From SZUA-370 sp034003955 (lineage in GTDB: Bacteria > Spirochaetota > Spirochaetia > Treponematales > UBA12059), in NCBI GenBank assembly GCA_034003955.1, contig JAVEXO010000003.1:1-64000 (forward strand): DNA of 64,000 bases, written 5' to 3'. Numbering within the stretch: the stretch's first letter is position 1; the number at the start of each line of letters is the position of its first letter. Below are positions 9,425-18,446 of the stretch, piece after piece. The notes below the pieces were generated by a model. It searched no databases and was not told the DNA's origin. It was given only the letters and a program-made list of their open reading frames with translations. Both the position numbers and the translations under genes were made by a program.

Positions 9425-11632
9425 TTACTCGTCCGCGAGGAACAACACCGTTTCTTTCTGCTCCGTGGCCCTGCCCGAGCTGGCTAGCGAAGCTGTTGAG
9501 GAACCCGCGCCGACACCCGCGAGATAGGCAAAGTCGCGCAAGCGTTCAGGATTTATTGCAGCCGCCTTCTCGAAGGTAGAACGGGCATTGGAGAAATCTG
9601 AGAGGGCGTTATATGTCAGGGAGACATTGACCAGGATCATCTGCGCAATGCTTGAGTCTCCCTTTCCTTGTTTTTCCAGAGTTTTGCTGGCGTTCTGCCA
9701 CAGGCTCAGAGCCTTGCGGTACTCCTTCTGCATATACAAGAGATTACCCAGGTTCACCTGGGGACTGGTGAAGGCTGGATCGAGCCTGAGCGCACGGTTG
9801 AAGGCAGCCTCGGCATCCTTTAGCCTGCCAAAACGGGCATAGGCTATGCCTAAGGAGTTCCAGTCATGCTTCCCACCCGACTTGGCAGCGAAGGATGCAA
9901 GCTCGCCGAGGGTCGCGTCGCCAAGACGCGCGAGTTCTATACGGTAGGAAGAGCTGAGCTCTTCCTTGCTTCCGTACTGCAAGCCCAGATCCGACTCGCG
10001 TAACGCTACCGGCCGGTATAGCTGCTGGGCCTCGGCCGTCTTGTAGAAACCGCGCTTTGCAGAGTCGCTGTCATACAGCTTCCACAGTTCCGAACCCCTG
10101 CGCCATGCATCGACAAAGCCCTGTTTGCCCACCAGCGTTATCTCGACGGGGAGCCATAGCTGGTCGTCGACGACTATGCTCATACCGCGGTCAGGATGGA
10201 TATCGCGATAATCGCGCGCAGCTAGCTTGGTATTGACCGCAAGGTAGATGTGGCCGGGGACTGTTATAAAACCGGTCTCCACGCCAATCGACTCAAGCAG
10301 GCTTGCGAACAGCACGGTCAGGTCATCGCAATCACCCGTACCTCTAGTCAAGGTGGCACGGGCTAGGCTCACAGAATCGACGGCTATGCTTCCCGCCTGG
10401 GCCCTCACGAATGGGGAGCTGGGGTCGGCCTGATAGATGATGCCGAGCCTGGCGATGGCGGAATAGAGCTGGGCTAGAGCCTGAAGGGGCTCGTTGAGTT
10501 GCGCTAGCGTATCGGATTTTAGGCTGGAGCGTACGTAGCTTGCATAGTTCCTGAGGGCAGAATCTGCTGGCGTTATGAAGGCGCCCACCTTTCGGTCGTC
10601 GTCCCAGCTTATGGCGGTTCTGTCAAAAAGCTCATACGATACAGGGAAGCGTTGCTCTGCTGGCCTACCACGGGAACGATACTTGACGACGATTTCGCCG
10701 GCGAGCGGGGTCGTCCCCTCCGTGCGGAACACCTCCTGGTTGAAGGCAGCCAAAACACCTATATCGACGGATCCGCGTGGAGCCATAGAGGCGATAGTCG
10801 CTACGGGGGTCGGGGCATCCATGTAGGCGGGCTGGAAGAAGGATACTTCGAGGTCGCGAAGCTCTGATGACTCCTCGTTGTGCAAGATTATGGAGGAGAA
10901 AGGATTGGATGCATAGTAGCTTTGCATGGCGGCAAACACGGGGGAGAGCTTGCCGGACTCGAGCCGGAGCGCCCTAATGGCGGCGGCGGGAGCATCAGGG
11001 TCCTGCCCGAAGCGCCATGAGACAGCGAAGCCAAGCCCGAATGAAAAGCCGTCGAACTCATCAAGGGGTCCGAGGCTGCGGGACCAGCGGAACCCCGGAC
11101 GCAGGTCTACCGACATGTTGTAGAAGGGAACGAAACCAATTCTTCCGCTAGCCTCGGCAAGAACTCCAAGTGAACCCACAAGCGAGCCGGGCGATAGATT
11201 GGGGAAGGCGGTCTGGTTCACTCCGCCCGCCGCCTCGATACCCAGTTCAAAGTTACGGGAGAACCTGGAGGAGAATGACAAACCGAGAGCCGCCCATGCT
11301 TCGTCATGGTCGAACTGGCCGTTACCGGCGCTACCCGCCTCCAGCCAGCTCGCGGTGCCGCCGCGAACGAATGGCTGAAGGATGGGCGCAAAAGACAGCG
11401 GCACACGGAACTCGGCACCGAACTCACGCACAGAAAAGCCCGAGCCTAAACCGGATAGAGCCTGGAGATCGCGGTAGCCTGCACCTACAGAGAATGGAAA
11501 GCGGTAGTACTCGTTCAGGTCACCAGTCGTATCTTGGGCGTATGCTCCCAGGACCAAGCCTGCTGATAGGAGAGCGAAGACCAGCGCGGGTGCAATTGCT
11601 CGAAGCGATCGGTCATTGTTGACGTGGTTCAT
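9425..11632 (-). CDS. Exported barrel/transglutaminase-like/TPR protein
   Basis: About 735 residues. A signal peptide (ALVFALLSAGLVLGAYAQ) is followed by about 200 residues of Gly/aromatic-rich strands like an outer-membrane barrel (FRVPLSFAPILQPFVRGG). Next is a mixed region with a transglutaminase-like core motif (GTGDCDDLTVLFASLL, near residue 430, Cys and Asp present; the His may be in VPGHIYLAV). At least three TPR repeats follow at about 590-710 (LGIAYARFGRLKDAEAAF). Start ATG at 11632 has AGGAG 7 nt upstream and lies just beyond the stop of the LVIVD gene, so the two are translationally coupled. The combination is not one I can name. It probably acts in the periplasm or at the outer membrane. 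Confidence 0.6.
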   Translation of the reverse strand: MNHVNNDRSLRAIAPALVFALLSAGLVLGAYAQDTTGDLNEYYRFPFSVGAGYRDLQALSGLGSGFSVREFGAEFRVPLSFAPILQPFVRGGTASWLEAGSAGNGQFDHDEAWAALGLSFSSRFSRNFELGIEAAGGVNQTAFPNLSPGSLVGSLGVLAEASGRIGFVPFYNMSVDLRPGFRWSRSLGPLDEFDGFSFGLGFAVSWRFGQDPDAPAAAIRALRLESGKLSPVFAAMQSYYASNPFSSIILHNEESSELRDLEVSFFQPAYMDAPTPVATIASMAPRGSVDIGVLAAFNQEVFRTEGTTPLAGEIVVKYRSRGRPAEQRFPVSYELFDRTAISWDDDRKVGAFITPADSALRNYASYVRSSLKSDTLAQLNEPLQALAQLYSAIARLGIIYQADPSSPFVRAQAGSIAVDSVSLARATLTRGTGDCDDLTVLFASLLESIGVETGFITVPGHIYLAVNTKLAARDYRDIHPDRGMSIVVDDQLWLPVEITLVGKQGFVDAWRRGSELWKLYDSDSAKRGFYKTAEAQQLYRPVALRESDLGLQYGSKEELSSSYRIELARLGDATLGELASFAAKSGGKHDWNSLGIAYARFGRLKDAEAAFNRALRLDPAFTSPQVNLGNLLYMQKEYRKALSLWQNASKTLEKQGKGDSSIAQMILVNVSLTYNALSDFSNARSTFEKAAAINPERLRDFAYLAGVGAGSSTASLASSGRATEQKETVLFLADE

Positions 11633-11643
11633 CATGCTACTCC

Positions 11644-14508
11644 TCATGGTACAAGATCGACAACGTAGAGCTTGGTGGCTCCATCGAGCGCGTACAGGTA
11701 GTCCCGGTATACCGTTAGGGACCTCGGCGAGAAGCCACCCTGGAACAGCAACCCAGCCTGTGCGGGAGCCAAGGGGTTTGTTATATCCCATATCCCCAAC
11801 CCCGATGCGCCATACGCCACGTAGGCATAACTACCCCTGACGACTATGTCATAGGCGGGAGAAGGCGATGGCTGTTGCCAAATACTCGCCGTGCCTGAAG
11901 AACTCCACGAGCGCGGGTTAGTCGCGTCGTATATCATAAGACCTTGAGAAGAATCAACGGCCAGCACATAGTCGCCGTAGACTGCGACAGCGCTAGTCTG
12001 GCCCGCTGGTGCTCCGTACCCGGCGATTGCAGAAGGGAACTCTGGCTTTGACAGGTCGACCGCACGCACACCGGCAAGTTCGTTGGCTACGAATGCGTAC
12101 TGTCCCTTTAACGCTAGGCTACGTGCCTCATAGTCGTTTCCACTACCAATGCCCTGGGTGGACAAGGCTGCCACTATCGTCATGGAATCTTGGTTGGACC
12201 TGGAGAGGTCTACCATGTTGAGCCACGAGTTACTTGTTGACATCACGGCGTAATGCCCACTCAGTTCTATGTCCCAGGCCGAGCCGCCCTGTGTACTTAT
12301 ATACCAGGGTAGCAACACGCTCGGATTGTCGGGATTCTCAAGCGACCACTGCATGATGCCGCTTCGTTCCGCCGCGACATACGTTTTTGCTCCGGCGAAG
12401 GCGAAGGAGTACGGGGTATAGTACCCAACGTCGGTACCCACGCGCACGGGGTTGGCGGGATCGATGAGGCTGTACGTGGATGCAGCCCAATCACCACCGG
12501 TAAATTCGGAGACGTAGAGTCTGTCGCCATAGGCTGCAAGACGCGCACCGCTGCGCACGTCGGCCAGCGTTTTCACGAGCAGTGCCGCAGAGGGGTCGTT
12601 AGCGCCATAGATGCGGAACGGGTAATCCTGTCCCGTCGATACGAAAACGTGAGAATCGCCGATTTCTACATGCTCTGTTTCACCGGGTACGGCACGCACC
12701 AAGGCTGTCCTCAACGAAGAGCTATCCGCCGCATCAATCACCGCGTAACCGTATATGCCCAGGGCGACGAATACGCGTTTACCCGACACGGTAAGGTTTC
12801 CAGTACCAACGCTGGAGCCGGTAGGATTCAGCGTAGACAGCATGGTCGGCGTTACCAATGCGCTTGTCTGCCATGCTGCCACCGAGCTGCCGCTCGAGAC
12901 GTAGAGTATTGTGGAACCAGTTTCACCGAAGGCAACGTCGGTCGCCGAGCCGAGAGTCGCGCTATTACGAGTCAACACTGGACTCGAATTGCTGCCGGAA
13001 ACCGTGTAGAGAGCTGAGGCGCTGTTGCCTGCCACTGCAAGCACGCGGGTGCCTCCCGAACGAGTCTGAGCGGCCACGGCGTAGTTCTGGCCGAGCACAT
13101 CAAAGTCCCTGTTTGATATCCTTAGCACCGGGGAGGCCTTATTAGTCGCGTCTACTACCATGAAGCCCTTGTTGAAGCCTGCGATAAACACAAGGTCGCC
13201 TAGGACCGCGACATCTTCCGCCTGAATTCCGAGGCCCCCCGTGCCCAGGATCTGCGTGCCAACAAGCACCGGAGCCGATGGTGTCGATATGTCCACGATA
13301 AGAAGTGCCGGAACCGAGACTTCTTCTTCTGGATCATACACATATGCACCTATATATGCATATGAACCTTCTACGGCAAATCCCCGTGACGATGAAAGCT
13401 GGAGAAATCCAACCTGGCGCGGCAATGCAGGGTTGTGCACATCGAGCACCCTCAAGCCGGCGTAAAAGTCGAGAATGTAGAGATATCCGTCCTTGTATTC
13501 AGAAGCCCGTGAGAAGGTGACAGCATCGTAGCTGGCTACCGGTGCATCCTGCCTCGATGAGACTACGTCGGCGGACGCCTCGATGTATTCGCTTCTAACA
13601 TCGCTATAGGCGCTTGGATGGATGGCATAGTAATACCTGCCGCCGCCCGATGCGCTTGTATCGAAGAATGAAGAGCCGCTCACCGGACCCGACACGTCTA
13701 CCCAGGGGCCTGCACTCGAAGTTGCCCTCAACACCGTGTACGAGGGTATGGCCGTATACGGCCGCCAGAGCAGTTCTATGCCATCGTAGCGCGGAGTTGC
13801 ATTGGGAAGCAGATGCATACTCGACAGCGGTACCGAGCGCAGGACGGCTGAATAGTTCTTGCGACCCTCGGGGCCATCGCCCACAAGGAGAAAGCTGTAG
13901 AGGGAACCGTTATTCAGCTGCGTCACCGTGTATGGGGAAGAGACAGCACTGTAGGTGACAGAGCTACCCGGGTCTGGAGCCTTTGAGGAAGGTTCAACAT
14001 AGAGCGTATAGCTCGTGGTTCCAGGCACCGGGTCCCAGGAGAGTGTTACCTCCCTGCTGGATTCGCTCGAGGTAAAAGTGGGTATTTCATTTCCAGGGAA
14101 GGTGAGAGGCAGCCTATGCTCGGATGCGTTACCGTTCCAGTCGACCGCTTTGATCAGCACTACCACGTTTTCCCGCAAGTCATTGGGCTCGGCGATGCTG
14201 AATGAGCCGTCGCTGTTGAACGCCACAGTCTTTACGGCGGTATGGCCGACTATCTCATAGCTTAGCGACTCCACCCTGCCGGGGCGGTCTGGTCCAGCCA
14301 TATCTTGGACAACACCTTCCACAGATATAAGCCTTGAATATGAGGCGTACTCGCTTGGGCTCTGTACAACGATTGAAGGAGGCGTGATATCGCGGGATCC
14401 GGTGACGATGTCATCGGTTATTGGACTCGGGCATCCGGACAGTATGAGGCCTGCAGCCGCCATGAATGAAACTGAAAGTGCAAGACCCAAGCCGCTTGTT
14501 CTTTCCAT
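11644..14508 (-). CDS. LVIVD-repeat beta-propeller lipoprotein with Fn3-like domains
   Basis: About 954 residues. The N-terminus ends in a lipobox (LILSGC), so it is a lipoprotein. Residues about 50-130 are an Ig-like region. About 140-310 hold two fibronectin-III-like segments (EVTLSWDPVPGTTSYTLYVE). From about 330 to the end come at least ten LVIVD-type repeats (YAYVAYGASGLGIWDITNP; YLYALDGATKLYVVDLVP), expected to fold as one or two beta-propellers for protein binding. Start at 14508 is chosen because GGGAG lies 6 nt upstream; the ATG at 14514 is too close. It sits directly upstream of the barrel/TPR gene and likely works with it at the cell surface. Confidence 0.7.
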   Translation of the reverse strand: MERTSGLGLALSVSFMAAAGLILSGCPSPITDDIVTGSRDITPPSIVVQSPSEYASYSRLISVEGVVQDMAGPDRPGRVESLSYEIVGHTAVKTVAFNSDGSFSIAEPNDLRENVVVLIKAVDWNGNASEHRLPLTFPGNEIPTFTSSESSREVTLSWDPVPGTTSYTLYVEPSSKAPDPGSSVTYSAVSSPYTVTQLNNGSLYSFLLVGDGPEGRKNYSAVLRSVPLSSMHLLPNATPRYDGIELLWRPYTAIPSYTVLRATSSAGPWVDVSGPVSGSSFFDTSASGGGRYYYAIHPSAYSDVRSEYIEASADVVSSRQDAPVASYDAVTFSRASEYKDGYLYILDFYAGLRVLDVHNPALPRQVGFLQLSSSRGFAVEGSYAYIGAYVYDPEEEVSVPALLIVDISTPSAPVLVGTQILGTGGLGIQAEDVAVLGDLVFIAGFNKGFMVVDATNKASPVLRISNRDFDVLGQNYAVAAQTRSGGTRVLAVAGNSASALYTVSGSNSSPVLTRNSATLGSATDVAFGETGSTILYVSSGSSVAAWQTSALVTPTMLSTLNPTGSSVGTGNLTVSGKRVFVALGIYGYAVIDAADSSSLRTALVRAVPGETEHVEIGDSHVFVSTGQDYPFRIYGANDPSAALLVKTLADVRSGARLAAYGDRLYVSEFTGGDWAASTYSLIDPANPVRVGTDVGYYTPYSFAFAGAKTYVAAERSGIMQWSLENPDNPSVLLPWYISTQGGSAWDIELSGHYAVMSTSNSWLNMVDLSRSNQDSMTIVAALSTQGIGSGNDYEARSLALKGQYAFVANELAGVRAVDLSKPEFPSAIAGYGAPAGQTSAVAVYGDYVLAVDSSQGLMIYDATNPRSWSSSGTASIWQQPSPSPAYDIVVRGSYAYVAYGASGLGIWDITNPLAPAQAGLLFQGGFSPRSLTVYRDYLYALDGATKLYVVDLVP

Positions 14509-14655
14509 ATACATCTCCCAGGGGATGAGTCCCTCAATAGAACAAGTATATTACTTATTTAGTCATATTTCAAAAAAAAAGAATAAACGTGCTCATGCCA
14601 GGATTAATTCCAGGTAAAGCGAGGCAGAAACCGGTTTTTGATGGTTCTAGAATGA

Positions 14656-14684
14656 TTGACAGTAATATGTGCCTTGATTATTGT
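14656..14684 (+). promoter_or_regulatory. Promoter of the FMN-binding protein gene
   Basis: TTGACA (14656-14661), a 17-nt spacer and TATTGT (14679-14684). The same two hexamers and spacing occur in front of the flavoprotein gene at 15153-15181. The leader to the start codon is about 55 nt. Confidence 0.5.
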
Positions 14685-14747
14685 GCGAGCTTTACAGGTG
14701 TTGCCGGAAAAGCGATGGTTCCTACTATTCATTCTAGGAGTATTATA

Positions 14748-15098
14748 ATGAAACGCACTATAGCAACAGGCTTGGTAATCGCCTCCTGCCTCTTATGCAT
14801 CTGCGTACCCGTATTCGCAGAAGGCTACCGTGATGGAATATATACAAAGACAGTAAGCGAGCAAGACTATGGAACTTTGACAATTCGCGCAACCATACAA
14901 GATGGAAGGCTCAGCGCAATAGACTTCCCAGAGGGTACTGAAAACCTCGAATTCCTGGATGGAGAAATGGAAGAATTCCTTAAAAGCCTGATGGAAAGCC
15001 CGATGTTCATGGATGTCGATGCAATAAGCGGTGCTACCCCCTCCTGCGACTTAATAAAGGCTGCCCTGTTTGAGACACTGAAGGATGCACAGGACTGA
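14748..15098 (+). CDS. Exported FMN-binding domain protein (covalent flavin carrier)
   Basis: A 116-residue protein. A signal peptide (IATGLVIASCLLCICVPVFA) is followed by one FMN_bind domain (GYRDGIYTKT; LTIRATIQDGRLSAIDF). The flavinylation motif DAISGAT is at residues 91-97, so FMN is expected to be linked to Thr97 by ApbE, which is not in this window. Start at 14748 has AGGAG 8 nt upstream. It has its own promoter and precedes the exported FAD reductase by 130 bp. In urocanate- and acrylate-reductase-type systems these two modules work together, often fused, with the FMN domain feeding electrons to the FAD enzyme. Good family confidence; partner inferred. Confidence 0.8.
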   Translation: MKRTIATGLVIASCLLCICVPVFAEGYRDGIYTKTVSEQDYGTLTIRATIQDGRLSAIDFPEGTENLEFLDGEMEEFLKSLMESPMFMDVDAISGATPSCDLIKAALFETLKDAQD

Positions 15099-15152
15099 GA
15101 TCATTCCCAAAACCGACTAATAGCCCTTTACGATAAAAAAACTACTATTTAG

Positions 15153-15202
15153 TTGACAACTTGCTATACGAGGGATATTGTACACTGTAAAGATACAGTG
15201 TA
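15153..15202 (+). promoter_or_regulatory. Promoter with palindromic operator
   Basis: TTGACA (15153-15158), 17 nt, TATTGT (15176-15181). Overlapping the -10 edge and the start site is a perfect inverted repeat: TACACTGTA (15181-15189), 4-nt spacer, TACAGTGTA (15194-15202). A repressor there would block transcription. A matching half-site lies in the lipoprotein promoter near 18423. The TetR regulator at 18659 is the likely ligand, by inference. Confidence 0.65.
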
Positions 15203-15227
15203 AATTTATTTCTTTTAGGAGATGCCA

Positions 15228-16709
15228 ATGTCAACGAAACGACTCTTTCTCGTTGTGCTAGTTGGTTTACTAGCCCTCATCCCTTGTCTAGCCCAGGGCT
15301 ACGATGCAGACATAATCGTCGTAGGCTCAGGCTTGACCGGCCATGCCGCAACCTACTCTGCGCTTGAGCAGGGAGCGAAAGTAATCTGGATAGAAAAGAA
15401 CCCTGTTCTTGGCGGCGAAACCGCCATAGCCTCTGGCACCTATCCTGCACCGGACTCAACGATGCAGAGAGAGCGTGGCATAGTGGATTCCAAGGAACTC
15501 TTCATCCAGGATATCAACCGCATCGGTCACAACAAGGCAGACCAGAACATACTCAGAACCTTTGCTGAAAAAGTAACCGGTGTTTGGGAGTGGTTCGTTA
15601 AGTCAGGCTTGGAGGTCGACAATAAGCGTGGCCCCGTCATAGACACGGTCCACAGCGTTTTCAGCGTTGCCCGTACCGTTGGCCCCGTCGGCAGTGGTAG
15701 CGCATACACCAATTTCCTTTACAAAAAAATGGAGCCGTTCAAGGACAGGCTCACGGTTCTCCTCAATACCAAGGCTACATCTCTTGTCATGGAAGATGGC
15801 CGAATCAAGGGAGTCCAGGTCATTTCGGCACTTGGCAACAAGACTATCAGGGCAAAGGCTGTAATACTGGCCACCGGTGGTTACGGCAGCAGTAAAGAGA
15901 TGATACGGGAGTACTCGCCAAAATATTCAGAAGTTGTAACGGTAACGCTGCCCTGGGCTACCGGAGACGGACACCGCATGGCGGCCGCCGTCGGCGCCCA
16001 ATTGGTCAACATGGACTACATCTGCGGGTATTTTGGTGGAATGCCAAAAGGCCCCGGTGAATATTTTGTTGGCTTCCCAGACCTTGTCTCCGGCGCGGCC
16101 GATCGCTGGTTTGGAGAGATATGGGTCAATCAGCGGGGCGAACGCTTCATCAACGAAGATGACGGCGACGAGGATCCACGCGAGGTAGCTTTAAACGAAC
16201 AGCCTGACCTGGAAAGCGTCATAATCTTCGATCAGGGCATGGTAGATTTCAACAAGCGCTTCCCCATCTCCAACTTCGAAAAGCGTCTTGAGACAAACAG
16301 CTATGCCGTCAAGAAGTTCGATACAATAGAAGCACTATGCGCGGGTTTTGGCCTTCCTGTAGACCAGGTCAAGCTTGAAATAGCCGCTACAAACGCCGAC
16401 TTCAAGGCCGGCAGGGTAGATACCTTTGGCAAGAAGCCTGCGGCCGCATTTAGCAAAGGACCCTACTACGGCATTCTAAATCGTGGCACCATCTTCATGA
16501 CCGCTGGAGGTATAAAGATAGATGCAGGCACCCGTGTCCTGGACCATAATAACCAGTGGATACCCGGACTCTATGCAGCAGGAGAAGCCATTGGATCAAT
16601 GCAAGTGGCGGGCATTGGCATAATAGGTGGAACCGGCACCTCTCCACCCTTGGTGTTTGGCATGGAAGCCGGCAAGAATGCCTTTATGGAATCAAAGCTA
16701 GTCAAATAA
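15228..16709 (+). CDS. Exported FAD-dependent reductase (flavocytochrome c/urocanate reductase family)
   Basis: 493 residues. A Sec signal peptide (LFLVVLVGLLALIPCLAQ) is followed by a FAD-binding Rossmann motif (VVGSGLTGHAATYSALEQG, then IEKN), a second FAD segment (ILATGGYG), and a cap region with WATGDGHRMAAAVGA and VNQRGERFINED. The C-terminus has LYAAGEAIGS. Fumarate reductases of this family carry a HGANRLGG-type loop with catalytic His and Arg after that point. Here it is MQVAGIGIIGGTGTSPP, so fumarate is an unlikely substrate. No haem motif or FMN domain is fused; electrons probably come from the small FMN protein upstream. Start 15228 is 6 nt after AGGAG. It acts in the periplasm. 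Confidence 0.8.
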   Translation: MSTKRLFLVVLVGLLALIPCLAQGYDADIIVVGSGLTGHAATYSALEQGAKVIWIEKNPVLGGETAIASGTYPAPDSTMQRERGIVDSKELFIQDINRIGHNKADQNILRTFAEKVTGVWEWFVKSGLEVDNKRGPVIDTVHSVFSVARTVGPVGSGSAYTNFLYKKMEPFKDRLTVLLNTKATSLVMEDGRIKGVQVISALGNKTIRAKAVILATGGYGSSKEMIREYSPKYSEVVTVTLPWATGDGHRMAAAVGAQLVNMDYICGYFGGMPKGPGEYFVGFPDLVSGAADRWFGEIWVNQRGERFINEDDGDEDPREVALNEQPDLESVIIFDQGMVDFNKRFPISNFEKRLETNSYAVKKFDTIEALCAGFGLPVDQVKLEIAATNADFKAGRVDTFGKKPAAAFSKGPYYGILNRGTIFMTAGGIKIDAGTRVLDHNNQWIPGLYAAGEAIGSMQVAGIGIIGGTGTSPPLVFGMEAGKNAFMESKLVK

Positions 16710-16740
16710 GACGCAAGGCACTTTAATAGATTTTAATGGA

Positions 16741-16772
16741 AGGGCTGTCCTCTAGAGGACAGCCCTTTTTTT
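16741..16772 (+). terminator. Rho-independent terminator after the flavoprotein gene
   Basis: Perfect stem AGGGCTGTCC with GGACAGCCCT around TCTAGA, followed by a run of T. It separates the reductase from the flavin-reductase-like gene. Confidence 0.85.
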
Positions 16773-16863
16773 CTGCACTTCGTTTATACATGAAGCCGTG
16801 ATATCCTTGCATGTCGCAGCAATACTGGACGACCTGCAAGGAGCAGTGAAAGGAAAAAGCGCC

Positions 16864-17790
16864 ATGAACGTAGAATCGGCATTTCAGGAACTCCGGATAG
16901 TCGACAACTTCTATCAGACATCGAGTTTCTACCCCATGCCCATCGTCATCATAGGAACGCAATCGGAAGGCGGTCAGACTAACCTTGGTCCCTATTCGCT
17001 ATGCTTTCCATACTACATAGCCGGCAAAGGATACTACGCCATGGCCTTGTTGGCACGCAATTCATCCAATACTGCAAGGAACATACTGCGCACGGGAAAA
17101 GCCAGCATCAATTTCATTCCAGATAAGCGACGATACATGAAACAAGCAGTGGCCTTGGGCTATCCTGGAGACAGTACGGAAGAGAAGATGAAGAACTGCA
17201 TCTTTACACTAGAGGCGGGTCTTTCGCAGAAGGAGCATCCCGACCTAAGTTTGCCCCATATAGTCAAGGAAGCCTTCCAGGTATTCGAGTGCACGTGGAT
17301 GCGGGAACTCGATGGCGCCTCTTCTGATACGGTTCAAGAGACGTACCCTGGACCCTACCATGACTTTAACGGCATCACCTGTGAGTTTGGCGCTCATTTT
17401 ATCTTGAGGATAGACCATATACTGATGAAGCCCTTGTACCGTTCTGCCATTGTCAACGGTGTCAAATCAAGGCTCTTCCCCAGAATGCCCGTCGATTATG
17501 GCTACCGCGACAACACGAGCTTCTGGATATCCCGCTTCATACGACCCTACTCCGAGAAGATACCAAAGGGCAAGGGCACCGAGGTATCCACCGTATATTA
17601 TGCGGCTAACCGAGTCGATCCGCGTGTTACTTTCACAGAAGACGCCTGCGCCAAGCTGGTGTCTGTTCCACGGGTATTCTTAAAACCGGCTCTCCAGGCC
17701 TGTGTCGACTGGGCTGTGGAGAATGGAATACAGACAATCACAGACTCAGATATGGATATCATCAGGGACAAACGAGCAAAAGAAAAATAA
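16864..17790 (+). CDS. Flavin-reductase-like split-barrel protein with C-terminal PCP_red-like domain
   Basis: 308 residues, no signal peptide. Residues about 10-210 resemble the flavin reductase-like FMN-binding split barrel (FYPMPIVIIGTQSEGGQTNLGPYS; ARNILRTGKASINF). The last 50 residues (ACAKLVSVPRVFLKPALQAC; ENGIQTITDSDMDII) look like the small PCP_red domain first seen in light-independent protochlorophyllide reductase. In PCP_red the pattern is a Pro, a short helix, then GIxxIT. The fusion suggests a cytoplasmic flavin oxidoreductase. Start 16864 has a weak AAGGA upstream. It sits between two exported flavoprotein genes but in its own unit. Confidence 0.65.
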   Translation: MNVESAFQELRIVDNFYQTSSFYPMPIVIIGTQSEGGQTNLGPYSLCFPYYIAGKGYYAMALLARNSSNTARNILRTGKASINFIPDKRRYMKQAVALGYPGDSTEEKMKNCIFTLEAGLSQKEHPDLSLPHIVKEAFQVFECTWMRELDGASSDTVQETYPGPYHDFNGITCEFGAHFILRIDHILMKPLYRSAIVNGVKSRLFPRMPVDYGYRDNTSFWISRFIRPYSEKIPKGKGTEVSTVYYAANRVDPRVTFTEDACAKLVSVPRVFLKPALQACVDWAVENGIQTITDSDMDIIRDKRAKEK

Positions 17791-17795
17791 CAGAT

Positions 17796-17830
17796 AGGCC
17801 CTGCCACGATACACGCGACGGGGCCTTATT
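17796..17830. terminator. Possible bidirectional terminator
   Basis: AGGCCC (17796-17801) pairs with GGGCCT (17821-17826) between two convergent genes, followed by TTATTA. The stem is short with a large loop, so the call is tentative. Confidence 0.4.
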
Positions 17831-17847
17831 ACAATAAGGGATGAATG

Positions 17848-18369
17848 CTAACCCAGTGGCAGAATCTTTACTATCTTCATGTACAACGAAGGGCGTTCCT
17901 TACCGGCGTTGAGCGCTGCATTGGCTTCATCCCCGGGATACTCAAGGATAAGCCTGCAACCACGATTGCGCTCTAACTTATCCGTCGCCAGAGGCTTATA
18001 ATCATAAATAGCGACTACGGCCAGGCCTCCCTTGATCATGTTTATCTTCGTTCTGTTGTCAGCCAGCCCAAAGGTCATATACTGACCATCGGCCGACAAG
18101 CCTGGAATTGCCACGATCAGGTTGGGAGAGCCATCTTCATTGGTGGTGGCTATGGTCACCGAACCAGCGTAGGGATACTTGACCAGCGCTGCCTTGAGCT
18201 GCTGCGCATCGTAGGACCCGGCTGCGTAATGTAATGCCCCTGAAGCGGCACTCATGGTATCCACTGATGGCTGTGCTACAGTCGCTGTAGTCGCCTGCGT
18301 GGCACAGGACGAGAGCACAATAATGGCCAGAACGGTACAAGCCAGACAAAGGCTCCAATTCCTTTTCAT
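17848..18369 (-). CDS. Lipoprotein with pyridoxamine-oxidase-like split barrel
   Basis: 173 residues. The signal peptide ends in a lipobox (IVLSSC), so the protein is anchored outside the inner membrane. The rest resembles the PNPOx-like FMN-binding split barrel (GSVTIATTNEDGSPNLIVAI; YMTFGLADNRTKINMIKGG; LAVVAIYDY). Exported members of this family are uncommon. The position next to two exported flavoproteins suggests a role in extracytoplasmic flavin or haem redox. A strong ribosome site (AAAGGAG) lies 8 nt upstream. Its promoter carries the same 9-bp half-site as the flavoprotein promoter. Fold likely, cofactor untested. Confidence 0.65.
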   Translation of the reverse strand: MKRNWSLCLACTVLAIIVLSSCATQATTATVAQPSVDTMSAASGALHYAAGSYDAQQLKAALVKYPYAGSVTIATTNEDGSPNLIVAIPGLSADGQYMTFGLADNRTKINMIKGGLAVVAIYDYKPLATDKLERNRGCRLILEYPGDEANAALNAGKERPSLYMKIVKILPLG

Positions 18370-18418
18370 ACCTTCAACTCCTTTAAAAAAGCATAATATA
18401 ACCTCATTAACGAGGCCG

Positions 18419-18446
18419 ATTATACACTGTATATTTTATACTGCAA
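18419..18446 (-). promoter_or_regulatory. Lipoprotein promoter with operator half-site
   Basis: Read on the minus strand: TTGCAG (18446-18441), 16-nt spacer, TATAAT (18424-18419). TACACTGTA on the plus strand (18423-18431) overlaps the -10 and is identical to the left arm of the palindrome at 15181. The right arm is degenerate. Confidence 0.6.
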
